A stretch of 64,000 nucleotides of DNA from Terramyces sp. JEL0728 (GCA_027603945.1 JADIIU010000043.1:1-64000); one strand, 5' to 3'; shown: positions 54,372 to 64,000, counted from the first letter of the stretch. Notes: generated from the sequence alone by a model not told the origin. Numbers and translations are program-made.

Positions 54372-54614
54372 TTTATCAGGAAAACAAACTCGCATCAGGC
54401 GACTTTAAATTTTACACCATAGTCCGCGTCTGGATTCAAACCAGCTGCTAGCTATGGCCAATGCTCCAAATGTGGTTCCATTGAACATTGGCTGTCGATC
54501 AGCAATCAAATGTCATGATCGCCACTTACTCCCCCATTTGCGGCGTGGATCATGAACGAAGCCCCACTTTGCAGCAAATGACTATTTATACCAAATGCAG
54601 ATCTGTCAAGAGAT

Positions 54615-55466
54615 ATGGATAGACAACCGGGTGCCTATAGAACCATTGCTGGTTTATTGATAGGGTTAGGCATTCACAATATCTTGTGCGCAGTGTTTGT
54701 GCTGTTCCAGAAATCTCAGAGAGGTTCCCAAAGTGCAATCTGGTACTTGTCGCTCTTTGCTTCGTTCTCAGTCATTGCGTTTCTGCTAGTTCAAGTGATG
54801 ATGCTGGACTTTATGACCTCACCTTATGCGGCCGCGAATTGGTACATTGGATTGCTGCTAATGCTGAATTGGGCCTTCCACTTTCTTTCAGGCGTATCTA
54901 TATCCATTATATTGCTTTGTCGGCTTTGTATCTTTTATGACAGCAGAACAATCATAACCAAATCCATGACTCTGCTCTTGGTGCTAGTTATCCTGGTCAA
55001 AGGCGCTTCTAACGGGCTTGGTGTTTACTGCACTTATGGTGTATTCACGAATCAAATCTTGACGTATGAAGATCATCCACAGTTCTCTCTCGCTGAGGCT
55101 TTGGCAGCAGGAGCAGGTGTTGTAGAAGGAGTGTTTTCAATTGCAGGTTCAATTTCGTTTCTCAATGCCCTGTTTACCTCATTTATTGACAAATCATCAT
55201 TTGCGAAAGGGATTCTACTAAAACACGAAGGATACCGACTGATGATTATTTTGGTTCTCCACATCCTAACGTCGGTCCTGCTCTTGTACAATGCCATTTC
55301 GTATCAAAGTCAATATACGCTGCTTGGTTTCTACATCCCATCTTGGAATTATGGTTTGGAAGTTTACACCTTCCTGGAGCTGACCTATCACTCGGCCAAG
55401 AATATCATCCTCGACCAACAATGGACAGCCCAGCAACAAAGTAAATCTCAAAGCAAAAGTTTTTAG
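54615..55466 (+). CDS. Seven-TM protein, tandem paralogue A (short tail)
   Basis: Single exon, 283 residues. Seven hydrophobic segments from AYRTIAGLLIGLGIHNILCAV to NYGLEVYTFLELTYHSAK, with a short cytoplasmic end. The second segment ends VQVMMLDFMTSPYA, repeated in paralogue B as VQMIILDYLTSPYA; the sixth is preceded by LKHEGYRL in both. I know no named family for it. Such orphan 7-TM proteins are common in chytrid genomes and may be G-protein-linked sensors, but no classic GPCR motif is visible. Confidence 0.65.
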   Translation: MDRQPGAYRTIAGLLIGLGIHNILCAVFVLFQKSQRGSQSAIWYLSLFASFSVIAFLLVQVMMLDFMTSPYAAANWYIGLLLMLNWAFHFLSGVSISIILLCRLCIFYDSRTIITKSMTLLLVLVILVKGASNGLGVYCTYGVFTNQILTYEDHPQFSLAEALAAGAGVVEGVFSIAGSISFLNALFTSFIDKSSFAKGILLKHEGYRLMIILVLHILTSVLLLYNAISYQSQYTLLGFYIPSWNYGLEVYTFLELTYHSAKNIILDQQWTAQQQSKSQSKSF

Positions 55467-55858
55467 TAAATCGTTTCAATATCTTAATAAATGTTTCAAT
55501 ATCTATTTAATCAAACAGATTCGCCTTGCTGGAATTCTGGCTATCCAGTAAATCTAAATGTACCTTGTCTTGTGAACCCCAGCCATGAAGGGTGCACAAT
55601 TGTCTGGGTCGTTCCTTTGATTCCCATTCGGGGAGCCAATCAAGCCCGTGGCCGCTGACCATAGAACATCTGCAACATTGAAATATAAACAGAGTAACGT
55701 ATTGGATATTACCACTGGTTTTCTCACGCTCGGTTCAACTCTTTGATGCGGGTATTTAAATTGCAGTTTCTAAAACGGACAGTTGAAAGAAAAACCGGGG
55801 ACCTTGAAAAGCGCAGATTTATAAAAGGTCGTTCGCACAATTTTGTGTTACAATTACA
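55467..55858. other. Intergenic DNA between the 7-TM paralogues
   Basis: No coding signal. A TATA-like box (TTTATAAAAG, about 55818-55827) lies 32-41 bases before the next ATG at 55859. Confidence 0.55.
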
Positions 55859-57681
55859 ATGATTCGTCAAGAGAGTGCGTACAGAGCATTCGCTGCGCTG
55901 ATGCTTGGAATTGCGGTCCACAACTACTCGAGTTCAGGGCTGCTACTGATATCAAAGGCAGACAAAGCAAATACCGGCTGGATTTGGAGACTTTCTTGTT
56001 TAGCTTGGCTGTTCAGTGTCGGATTTCTAATTGTACAAATGATTATTTTGGACTATTTAACCTCACCATATGCTGTTCCAGACTGGTGGGTCGGGCTAGT
56101 AGTCTTGCTCAACTTTTTGTTCCACTACTTGGGGGCTTTGTTTATCGCTTGGACTCTGTTAATAAGACTGCGGGTTTTCTATCCGGTAATTCCTTTCTAA
56201 TTTAGAATTCATCACTGTATGTCATTTCAATGATTGTGCTCCTTGTTACAATTTTCGTTTCCAGAACAGTTTCTGATATGACTGGAGTGTACATCAGCTA
56301 CACTGTCCTTCAAAACAAATACTTGGCCTATGAACAGCACCCTTACTTTTCATTCTGTGAAAAGGTTACAGCCGTATCAGCAATTATTGAGGCTGTTTAC
56401 TCTTCGCTAGGTTCGTTGGGATTCCTGAATTCACTCGCCGACGCCGTCCAGTCCAACAAAAAGAGTTTCTTTATGAATGTGCTCGTCAAACATGAAGGTT
56501 ACAGACTGGTGCTAATTGTTGTTCTGCAAAGTCTCACAGGTATCCTCTTATTGTGGGAATCAATCTTTGGTAGAACTGTCATCACCAACTCTGCGTTATA
56601 CATTCCTTCGTGGACGTATTCTATTGAATTGGTTGCATTCCTTGAACTATCATATGTCACTGCCAAGAAAATCATGCTGGAACAATCTCACACTCCGTCA
56701 TACAGAGCTTCTTCACATGAAAAGCGATCAAAAATGGATTCTGAAGTTCATTTTGAATCTGGAAAAGTTTCAACGGATTATCAACGGCCAACGTCTCCTC
56801 AATTCATCGATTTTGAGAGCGGGAAGAAATCTGCCGAACTTAATAGGATGCAGCAAGAACGAAACACACCAAACTACAACCCGTTAAGTGAATATAACCA
56901 AGATTTAATTCCAAACAATGACAGTAATGTTTATCGCGAAGATTCGAGAAAATATTATGACTATGAAAGCGGAAAGAGATCTGCTGATATAGCCAGAGAA
57001 GAGTCTGCAAGAAGACAGCCACTGTCACCAAAGTTGGAACGAGCAATCCCTCAAAATCCATATGATCCTCTCCAAAACTACAGTAGAGATTTCATTATGA
57101 GAAAGGATTCCCTTGCAACTGCCGTTCCTCCAAATGGATATCCTACTTCTCCAATATTGAACAAGGAAAGAGTGCCTTCACATGCATACTCGTCATCTCC
57201 AGTTTCTCAAAAGAATTCTCCAGAAATGAAGGCTGCTATTCCTGAAGAATCTGAACAACAGTCTGTGTTTACTTATGATTATTCCGCAAGAAGGGCAGTT
57301 GCTAAACCGGAAGCCAACGACCATCTTGGCTCGCCAGTACCTTTGTCTCCAATTCAGCAAGCATTACAAAGGACTTCCTCTCCATTTGCATCATCTCCTC
57401 AGGATAAACCTCCTACCCTTTCAAGCATCTATAAAGATTATTCTTATGAAGAAACTTTCAAGTCCGCTGCTGATCATTCTAGCCCAAGGTCAGCCAGAAT
57501 ACAGAATCATGCCACTCAGTCGGCACAGGCGTTTGCTGATGGCCAAAGCTCTCCAGTGTCCAGTTCTCCAACTAGCCCATCACAAAATACTTATGATTAT
57601 GCCAAGCAGTCTATCCAAAGCAGCGTAGTTGCTCCATACAGGCCGCCATCAAAGAATGCCAAGAGAAACCAATATCAATAG
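55859..57681 (+). CDS. Seven-TM protein, tandem paralogue B with long repeat-bearing tail
   Basis: Exons 55859-56185 and 56206-57681 with a 20-nt intron; 600 residues. The first 275 residues repeat the seven-segment layout of paralogue A (LTSPYAVPDWWVGL, LVKHEGYRLVLIV, IPSWTYSIELVAFLELSY). The remaining 320 form a hydrophilic tail rich in Ser, Pro, Gln and Tyr, with an internal repeat: HFESGKVS, DFESGKKSAEL, DYESGKRSADIAREE, each followed by Pro-rich LSP or TSP sites, plus several later YDYS/YDYA boxes. The SP and TSP sites suggest phosphorylation by MAP kinase or CDK. Paralogue A lacks this tail, so the two may have split signalling duties. Confidence 0.68.
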
Positions 57682-57866
57682 AATAAAATTACTGTAGTCT
57701 TTCATTTTCGCTTAGGTTAGTTCTTGCAGCCAATTTAATAGTCTGCGCCAGTCTATAAATCCTCTAGTTGGAGCGTATCTTTGTGCAGCCTGTTCCCAAA
57801 TATCCAGGGTCTATTTATCCTAATCACCTTGGGGCTGCATTTGATTTTCACATTTTTCCCATACAC

Positions 57867-58295
57867 ATGATACAAACTGAAAAAGATATCGCAGCACCAA
57901 TTGATTCTGTTTGGCAGCACTTATTAAACGCAGAAGAGTGGACGCAATGGAACAAGAGACAATCTTTCCAGGTCAACGCTTTGGAACCAGGCGAGGGAAT
58001 AATTTTTATTAATCAGCAAGACTGGAAAAAGGAATCAATTGAAATAGAGAAAGCAGAGGACTACACACTTCAATGGATCGGGTATTCATTCATTTGGAAC
58101 TACCGTGAAATTTATAAATTACAAACCGTCAACACCACTGTAACTAGACTGACACATGAAAGGGAATATTACGGCTATGTAGCTACTATTTTAAGCTGGT
58201 TTGGCTATCTCTTGATTGATGAGAAGCAAGTAAAGGAAGAAATGCAAGAGGTCAATCATGATTTTAAGCTATATTGTGAATCGAATAAAAATTAA
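57867..58295 (+). CDS. SRPBCC (START-like) domain protein
   Basis: Single exon, 142 residues from the first ATG in frame (57867); the frame is open upstream to 57768 without an ATG. The opening TEKDIAAPIDSVWQHLLNAEEWTQWNKR is the standard SRPBCC start (I-x-A-P-x-x-x-V-W), then EPGEGIIFINQ and a final amphipathic helix. These helix-grip proteins bind hydrophobic ligands such as lipids or polyketides. Size equals one domain. It sits 20 bases from the TPGS2-like gene on the same strand. Ligand unknown. Confidence 0.7.
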   Translation: MIQTEKDIAAPIDSVWQHLLNAEEWTQWNKRQSFQVNALEPGEGIIFINQQDWKKESIEIEKAEDYTLQWIGYSFIWNYREIYKLQTVNTTVTRLTHEREYYGYVATILSWFGYLLIDEKQVKEEMQEVNHDFKLYCESNKN

Positions 58296-58315
58296 AATTT
58301 CCCATTTATCGCGTT

Positions 58316-59017
58316 ATGCAAAGGAGAAGACATGTTGATTCGATGCTGTCAGGACTGGTACCATATATCGAATCGCTTGCCAAAGTGCAAACAGTCAAGC
58401 TTACGAAAAAACCGCCTTGCCTACAATCCTCCATTTCGTTGTGGGAGAGAAAGAATCAAACAACCCTCCCTGCCGATTATAAAACATTTTTGAATATAAC
58501 CGACGGAATCCATCTGATGTGGACCGCTTGTTTCTATCAGGATGATATAGTAATTGGAAAAATAAATATATCTGGGATAGAACAGTTGGTGCCGTCGCGA
58601 ATTGATTCAAGTGAAATCGCCCACGCGTTTGTACTGGAAGAATGTCAACCGTATGGAAATACTTGCATGTGCTTTAAAGGCGATCAAGTGCAGATTTGGT
58701 TCTACAGTTATGGTAATAGTTCACTAATGAAAGAAACAGAACAGTGGTTGTATCTGACAGATTCTTTCAGTAATTATTTCAGGCTTTCTACAGCGTGCTT
58801 GGGCATTATCGGATGGCAACTGTATAGAAAATTACCAGCTTGGACTTTGAATTTCATGTGTTTTTACACTCCTGAAATCTTGCAAGTTTTGACTGGAAAA
58901 TCCAAAGTGCATCAAGAAAAAACAGAGCTGATCAATGTATCATCAGAAAAAATTCTACGAATTTTGCAAGCGCTGAATCAACAAAAGAAACCAAGACCAT
59001 CCTCGGCTAAAAAATGA
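58316..59017 (+). CDS. TPGS2: TPGS2-like tubulin polyglutamylase subunit (SMI1/KNR4 fold)
   Basis: Single exon, 233 residues. The block LWERKNQTTLPADYKTFLNITDGIHLMW is the SMI1/KNR4-type core of TPGS2, followed by IGKINISGIEQLVPS and, later, TWLYLTDSFSNYF-like text (QWLYLTDSFSNYFRL). TPGS2 belongs to the TTLL1 complex that adds glutamate chains to axonemal and centriolar tubulin, so the gene implies a cilium or flagellum. The C-terminus is Lys-rich. Its stop is two bases from the convergent stop of BAP31, so the transcripts must overlap. Confidence 0.75.
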   Translation: MQRRRHVDSMLSGLVPYIESLAKVQTVKLTKKPPCLQSSISLWERKNQTTLPADYKTFLNITDGIHLMWTACFYQDDIVIGKINISGIEQLVPSRIDSSEIAHAFVLEECQPYGNTCMCFKGDQVQIWFYSYGNSSLMKETEQWLYLTDSFSNYFRLSTACLGIIGWQLYRKLPAWTLNFMCFYTPEILQVLTGKSKVHQEKTELINVSSEKILRILQALNQQKKPRPSSAKK

Positions 59018-59019
59018 GT

Positions 59020-59773
59020 TTATTTGTCCTTTTTGGAAGACGAGGTGTTTTCATGCTTGTTTTCCAATTCAACATACCTGTGGTTAATAAAAAGAACTTG
59101 TCTGTCAATTTCATGTATTCTTCGTTGGTTTGGTTCGCTTGCTTCTTTACAATCTCCAATTCCTTGACCAACTTGTCGTACTTTTCTTGCAAATCTTTGG
59201 AATCGGTTTTTTGTTCCTTATCCAACAATTTCAAGTATTCTTTGGTAGTTTTGGCGGCTTGTTGCTTCAAAATCTACATTAGGATATGGTACTTCAGTTT
59301 TTTCTTCATTCTTTGCCAATTCGTTAATCATATTAACAAAGCGGCTACAATTAGATATTTCTACTTGAGAACCAAGGACAAGAAAATAACAGATCCGGTA
59401 AGGTACATGTTTCTTTGTGCTTGGAACATCTTGGAATGCAAGTAGGAATCAGAACGAGAATCCACGTGTGAGTGGTGCTCTTCAGCATGATCGTGCTTTT
59501 CTTGGGTTTTGAATGAGCGGTTAACGTTATCCACGAACAATATGCAAACCAATACAAATATAATCCTCAATCCCTGCTTGATTTGAGCTGCGATAGGGCT
59601 CTTGATGAAGAATTGCTGGATTAATTCAATCTTACGATGACTTTTGTCCTTACGGAATACGGTAATGGCGCTGGGTTAGTTTTGAATTACCTATGGTTAA
59701 TGGCGAATTCACCCAACAGCAATAGGAATATGAGCATCTAGGGTTAATACAAGCGTACTTCTGCTACTAACAT
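59020..59773 (-). CDS. BCAP31: BAP31/Yet3 ER membrane protein
   Basis: Six exons (59773-59759, 59737-59691, 59670-59365, 59344-59293, 59273-59098, 59077-59020), introns 21, 20, 20, 19 and 20 nt; 217 residues. Three membrane segments: LIFLLLLGEFAI, IIFVLVCILFVDNV and LTGSVIFLSLVL. The loop KMFQAQRNMYLTGSVIFLSL is the BAP31 signature (FRAQRNLYISGFSLFLS), and NRFVNMINELAK follows. A C-terminal coiled coil (ILKQQAAKTTKEYLKLLDK) ends in a Lys-rich SKKDK, an ER retrieval signal. BAP31 sorts membrane proteins in the ER. The first exon has only five codons; its ATG overlaps the ATG of the next gene on the other strand. Confidence 0.82.
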
Positions 59774-59955
59774 GACGAATACTCCTTGGTACAGAATAGA
59801 CATTTCAGATCACTTGCGAGATTTCAAACTTCAACAGCCACGATTTTTAACAGTCATCACAGTACAAAACCACATTGAAGATGGAGGATTGGTTAAGGTG
59901 CTCGGGAATACCAACTAGAGATTGGAGTAACCCGACATCTCAATTTGCAAAATAA
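59772..59955 (+). CDS. Possible 54-residue protein of unknown function
   Basis: Exons 59772-59861 and 59881-59955 with a 19-nt intron (GTACAA..GAAG). The product starts TNTPWYRIDISDHLRDFKL and ends PTRDWSNPTSQFAK. It has a soluble, ordinary composition and no family I recognise. Its ATG shares two bases with the ATG of BAP31 (CATG at 59771-59774), and its second exon overlaps an open frame leading into MRPS17. It could be a real small gene or an upstream part of the MRPS17 transcript. Confidence 0.35.
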
Positions 59956-60052
59956 ATACTTTTTCGTTTCTTGTCTGCCTATGGAGCTTCATCTGCAATT
60001 GATTTCCACAAGTTCTCAGAGCACTTTGGCCTCGAAATATTTTTTAGAAAAA

Positions 60053-60415
60053 ATGCCAAATCCAAGACAAACATTTTTTGGACATGTAATTGGCACAGCA
60101 ATGCAGAAAACCATCAAAGTCAGGGTAGAAAAAATCAAAATACATCCTATTGTTCAAAAGGTATTCAAGGAGTAACAGTAGCCTGTTCGTTCGCATAAAA
60201 ATTTTCTAGTTCATGACGAAGAAGAAAAATGTGTTGTTGGAGATTATGTTGCTATCGAATCGTGCGAGAAACTAAGTAAAATGAAACACTTCAAGTTGGG
60301 CGAAATTGTCAAGCCGGCGCAGAGGGCATTCGATTCCAATGGAAATTTACATACTCAAAGTCACCAATTCAAGACACTTCCAAAGCACTATAATTTGAAC
60401 GAATATAAATTTTAA
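60053..60415 (+). CDS. MRPS17: Mitochondrial ribosomal protein uS17m (MRPS17)
   Basis: Exons 60053-60160 and 60182-60415 with a 21-nt intron; 113 residues. The S17 fold is clear: RQTFFGHVIGTAMQKTIKVRVEK, HPIVQK-PVRSHKNFLVHDEEE, VGDYVAIESCEKLSKMKHFKLGEIV. The start MPNPRQTF fits the family; an earlier in-frame ATG (59981) would add 24 residues that could be a targeting sequence. It binds the small-subunit rRNA of the mitochondrial ribosome. Its stop is 10 bases from the convergent SPRY/IQ gene. Confidence 0.85.
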
Positions 60416-60425
60416 TTCTATTAAA

Positions 60426-63152
60426 TTACGCACGCCCGATTCCGCCTTTCCTGTCGGATTTTGGACTAGATTAGCTTCTAAATACCAGACAATTCCACAT
60501 GGCCGGTACATTTTGAGTATAAAATGGCATTGGTATAATGCTTTTTGAACCGCGAGCAAAAATATGACTTCGCCATAACTGAAGCGTAATGAAATGTGCG
60601 ATCTGACCCAGAATCCTCTCCACACTGCCTGGATTTTGGTTGCCGCCAAGTGTCTGGTCTTGACTTTTTGGAGAATGATTCTCTTTCGAGCAAGTTTTCG
60701 CCATGCCCTTTGTATAACAAATGCAGCACAAATATACAGCAATTGGTTTCAAGATTAGTTTCCAAGTACCTCGCCTTTGCGATAATCCTTCCAATTTTGA
60801 CGAGCTTTTCACGAATATCATTTCGCAACAAGGATCGTAGTTTGTAACCTCTGTAAATTCGCTGTATTGTGGTGGCAGCAATAGTTCGCTGGTATTAAAG
60901 CGATTTACTTTTCTGCTTGATCTGATATCTATTAAACGAGCATACAGCGGTCTCCACCAGTTGATGATAACTGAAACTGCTTTTTCCAAATCTGAATAAA
61001 CTTTAAGCTACCTTCCATTTTAGTTTGGTACTTTGAAGCCAGCGGAGAATTCTTATATTGATGCCAGTGTCTCCATTTTTGCTGGATAATTTTGGCAGAG
61101 GTGTGCAGTGTAAGAATAGTTTGTCTATAAATACAACGAAGCAACGCAATCCAAATGTACATTTTCCTTCTCCACACTTTTTGAATTTTCACGGCTGCAA
61201 GGTTCTTTAGTTCTCTCAGTGCTCTCAATTTTCTCCTTGCCATGCGTTGAATAGTACATGCGGCCAAATATTGTTCTCTTCTGATTCTTGCACGCATCTT
61301 TCTTCCTTGATATCTTCTCCATGCTCTTTGAATTTTAGTTGCAGCCAATGATCTTCGGTAAACAGAAGGAGGAAACTGGGAAAAGCTTTTTGCCATATCT
61401 GGCAACAGTGATACTTTGAAATAATTCTTTTCAAGAGACTGTAGTTAAAAATCAACTACATTATTGATTTTTTCATCTTCCTCTTGGCTGATTTTGTCTT
61501 TGGAAACAGAATATCCACTACCATCTAAAATGTAAGTCATGTCAATATTCTTGGTTGAAAATTGCTTGTGCGCATTTATGAGAGCTGTAGCATTTACCAC
61601 ATGTGCAAATGCGGACTGGCCAAAATTTGCTTGAATGGTGGGTTTTTCTTGTGCTGCCTGCGAGTCAGTATCAAGTAGCGCAAAGTGTGGAAGTAATTGC
61701 TGCTTCAAAATTAAAAATCTAATTAAATAGTTTTACCTTTGTCTTTCTTGCTCGTGTGCATCAAATGCCATCGCTCCCTTGCCAAATGCAGGAGGAAGAA
61801 CCTGATTTTCAACCACCAGGCATATATTCCCTTCGTAGAGATCGGTTAGTATACCAATTGTTTTTGTGTGGTTCAGCGTTGGGGTAGAGCACAAAGACGT
61901 TGTATATGGGAATCTCGTGTCGTTGATCAGCAATTCTCCGTTATTATCAAAACCAAAGCTGAACGAAGTGTTTCCTGGATATCCCTTTGAAACTCTTGCA
62001 GATACCCTCCCAGCAACAGACAATCCTGAATCAGCTTTCAGACTACCTGCTCTCCAGTTGGCTCTAAACGGGACAGAAAATTCAAAGTACACGCTCATTT
62101 CTGTTTCTAATCTCGTGTTGATTTGTTTAACAATATCACTAACTGTCTTGAAATCCAGAACTGCCAAATCCTCGTTCGCGCCTCCAAAATTGTAACCCAA
62201 TGACGATATTCTTCTCTTCAGAATCTGAGTGCCATACAAGGGATACGCTAGCACGGAAGCTTGTAACTGGTGAGAAGGATGGTACAGATCGATTAGTCTG
62301 GCAATTATATGAATATACGAAAAATCTGTATCTTTGGCTGGCGAATCCTGTTTCATTTTCAATTGGCTCATAGTTTGAACTACTACATCTCTCACCAATG
62401 ATTTGGCGTACAGTTTGACTCCCCAAGGCCCAGATGTTGCAAAAGCGCAATTCCATTCTGCTTCGACATCCTTTGGTGAAATTAGCCTAAATTCATATCG
62501 ACTGGCAGATATTTGAATGGCCCTATTGTCTCTTGGAGCTGTCAAGGATATCCAAATTAAGTAGAAATACCCCGTAGTTAAAATACCCTTCGATATCATC
62601 TTTTTCGCAGAGCCCAGCTGCAATTGCGTGGTTACACAATCTCGCCCAGTTGGATCTTTCAAATGATTGTATGGCTTCTAAATTGCTTTCCGCAATCAAA
62701 TCTCCCAGCCTCCCAATTATTCCAGGTCTGCATTAAAGTAAAGTACCCAGACTGAAATAGGGCACGCAAATCTCGTTTGGTTTGCAGTCTTCGTTTCCAG
62801 ATAAATTGCGTGAACCCTTCCTTGTGCGTGTTCATTATATTGTTCAATTCTAATTGTAAGATCGACTACCTCTTTCGTCGGTTAATTTGACATATAATCG
62901 CTTACGCAAATTCGTTTTTCTTTGCGAGAGGTTTATAATCGCCATTGACGCTTCTATTCCAAGAATAGAAAATTCATCGTCCTTTTTGGATTTTTCGGTT
63001 AAACTCCTTAGTTCCAAGTAATCCTGCTCCCTTCTGTGCCGTAAATCGTCTTGCTGCTCATCAATGTAACATTTCAAATTGAAACAAATTTCTTTGATTT
63101 GCTGCAGTTCTTTTTGCTGAATTGTTTTCGTAGCCTGTTTTCGCTTTTGCAT
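60426..63152 (-). CDS. SPRY-domain protein with IQ (calmodulin-binding) repeats
   Basis: Ten exons (63152-62870, 62849-62747, 62727-62587, 62531-61737, 61718-61460, 61438-61012, 60991-60849, 60804-60770, 60707-60486, 60465-60426); 815 residues. N-terminal coiled coil (residues 1-130), then a SPRY/B30.2-type sandwich: FSFGFDNNGELLI, TIGILTDLYEGNICLVVENQ, and ANFGQSAFAHVV across two exons. The C-terminal third carries about six IQ motifs such as AATKIQRAWRRYQGRK, AACTIQRMARRKLR, AAVKIQKVWRRK and AATKIQAVWRGFW. It should bind calmodulin or light chains. Similar SPRY-IQ proteins occur in flagellated protists, but I cannot name an orthologue. One intron is only 18 nt (61719-61736). The introns at 60805-60848 and 60708-60769 are the least certain. 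Confidence 0.68.
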
Positions 63153-63247
63153 TGAACTTAATATCCTGAATTAATTATCAAGAACCGCTTCGTTATTTCA
63201 GTGTCTGTCATTTCAAAAATCGCGAAAAATCGATTACACATTAAATA

Positions 63248-64000
63248 TTATATTTGTTTAGATTCTTCATACATTTTAGCTATCATACTGCTCTCAATCT
63301 GCTGATTTTGGACACTTTCCTTTGAGTGGAGTAATCTGAGAATTTCGCACTTGCAATCAATTCTCTTAAAATGCGTTTGAATCAGCTCTATGATTTTCCG
63401 GCTGATATTTGAATTTTCAACATCAATGATTTGGTTAGCTTTTTCCATTGCTGCATTAAGCCCTTTTTTCGCGGCTTCTGTGTTATTTTGAATATCGTTG
63501 ACATTATGGGAATCCTTTAATAAGTGGGCAAGAGCAGCTTTTGCAACTTCAGCCGCCAATCCAGGATGGACAGAATTCGTAAGTATATTGATTAGCGCCA
63601 TTACAGGGTTTTTCTCATTGCCAATCAACTGGTGTAGCAATTCTTCAGTATTATCCAGATTATTTGTATCATCCAGAGACGTTGGTAGCTCAACAAACTT
63701 TTGTATACACTCTTCTTCGTCTTTTTGTAACTTTGCAGCTATTTCCTTCCACTCGACTCCTTCTTGAAAGGAATTGAGCATCATCAATACTTCCTGATCG
63801 GTCCACATTGCCCTTTCTGTTGAAGAATTCTTTGGTTCAAAAGTTTTGAAGCTTTGGAAATCCTTACTTGCCATAGAAATAGGATATTGGCCAGTTTCAA
63901 AACATACCAGGCAGGTTGTAAAATTGTCTTTTTCGTTAAAGTAATAATGGTTGAGACAGTTATTGTTACAGGTACTACAAACAAACCTTTTGCTCTCTGA
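63248..64000 (-). CDS. SWI3/RSC8/SMARCC chromatin remodeller subunit (C-terminal part)
   Basis: Runs off the right edge; the N-terminal SWIRM domain lies outside the window. Visible in order: a ZZ-type zinc finger (FVCSTCNNNCLNHYYF, TTCLVCFETGQYP), a SANT domain (AMWTDQEVLMMLNSFQEGVEWKEIAAKL, then EECIQKFVELP) and the helical dimerisation region (NPVMALINILTNSVHPGLAAEVAKAALAHL). This order is diagnostic of SWI3/SMARCC, the core scaffold of SWI/SNF complexes. No intron is needed in this part. The protein ends MIAKMYEESKQI. Confidence 0.9.
   Translation of the reverse strand, partial: SESKRFVCSTCNNNCLNHYYFNEKDNFTTCLVCFETGQYPISMASKDFQSFKTFEPKNSSTERAMWTDQEVLMMLNSFQEGVEWKEIAAKLQKDEEECIQKFVELPTSLDDTNNLDNTEELLHQLIGNEKNPVMALINILTNSVHPGLAAEVAKAALAHLLKDSHNVNDIQNNTEAAKKGLNAAMEKANQIIDVENSNISRKIIELIQTHFKRIDCKCEILRLLHSKESVQNQQIESSMIAKMYEESKQI

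Noticed and set aside
1..64000. CRISPR array, insertion sequence or operon-like system
   Set aside because: No direct-repeat array, terminal inverted repeats with transposase or bacterial gene order is present; intron-bearing genes throughout show a eukaryotic nucleus.

Overview
The window reads as nuclear DNA of an early-diverging, probably flagellated fungus or fungus-like relative. Fungal signs are a Zn2Cys6 transcription factor with the fungal-specific middle region, an M36 fungalysin, a Spa2/GIT-type polarity scaffold, and Crinkler-type effector genes. Signs of a motile cell are a tubulin polyglutamylase subunit (TPGS2-like), the SCAR/WAVE subunit BRK1 and a villidin-type actin regulator. 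I cannot name the species. The genome is very compact: genes sit a few to about 400 bases apart, several convergent pairs end within 2-11 bases of each other, and divergent pairs start 15 bases apart or overlap. I modelled about 85 introns; about 75 are only 18-23 nt long (mode about 20), with GT..AG ends and a TAAT/TAAC-like element just before the acceptor.

Layout. 1-4368: short unknown gene, BRK1, PWWP-like protein, TMEM62-like phosphoesterase. 4369-10833: the most unusual part, a dispersed tandem set of seven intact and one frameshifted genes for 37-46-residue secreted peptides. All are on the + strand and all carry an exact C-x8-C core ending in S-x-Q-[I/L]-C. Two HIT hydrolases and an orphan 7-TM protein lie among them. 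10899-15005: two PAQR (adiponectin receptor/Izh-like) paralogues flanking a tRNA-Asp and a Crinkler-like nuclease-kinase. 15287-19603: housekeeping (NOPCHAP1-like, TFIIH Tfb5, COX18, RFT1, ABHD4/5-like). 19795-27005: one 14-exon gene for a 2316-residue protein with two channel-like membrane regions and nine cyclic-nucleotide-binding domains (CNBDs). 27029-36045: HSL-type lipase, UNC-45, Spa2/GIT scaffold, fungalysin. 36446-44841: Zn2Cys6 factor, IPI1/TEX10, an unknown gene, CDK11, and a second Crinkler-like NTPase-nuclease. 45005-54371: membrane-anchored plant-type GH35, EI24, villidin, amino-acid permease. 54615-57681: tandem 7-TM paralogues. 57867-64000: SRPBCC, TPGS2, BAP31, MRPS17, a SPRY/IQ protein, and the C-terminal part of a SWI3/SMARCC subunit running off the right edge.

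The best candidate for an undescribed system is the peptide family together with the receptor-like genes beside it. The short introns and the two-membrane-region, nine-CNBD protein are the next most striking. All exon models are hand-spliced by reading frame and domain continuity, without transcript data.
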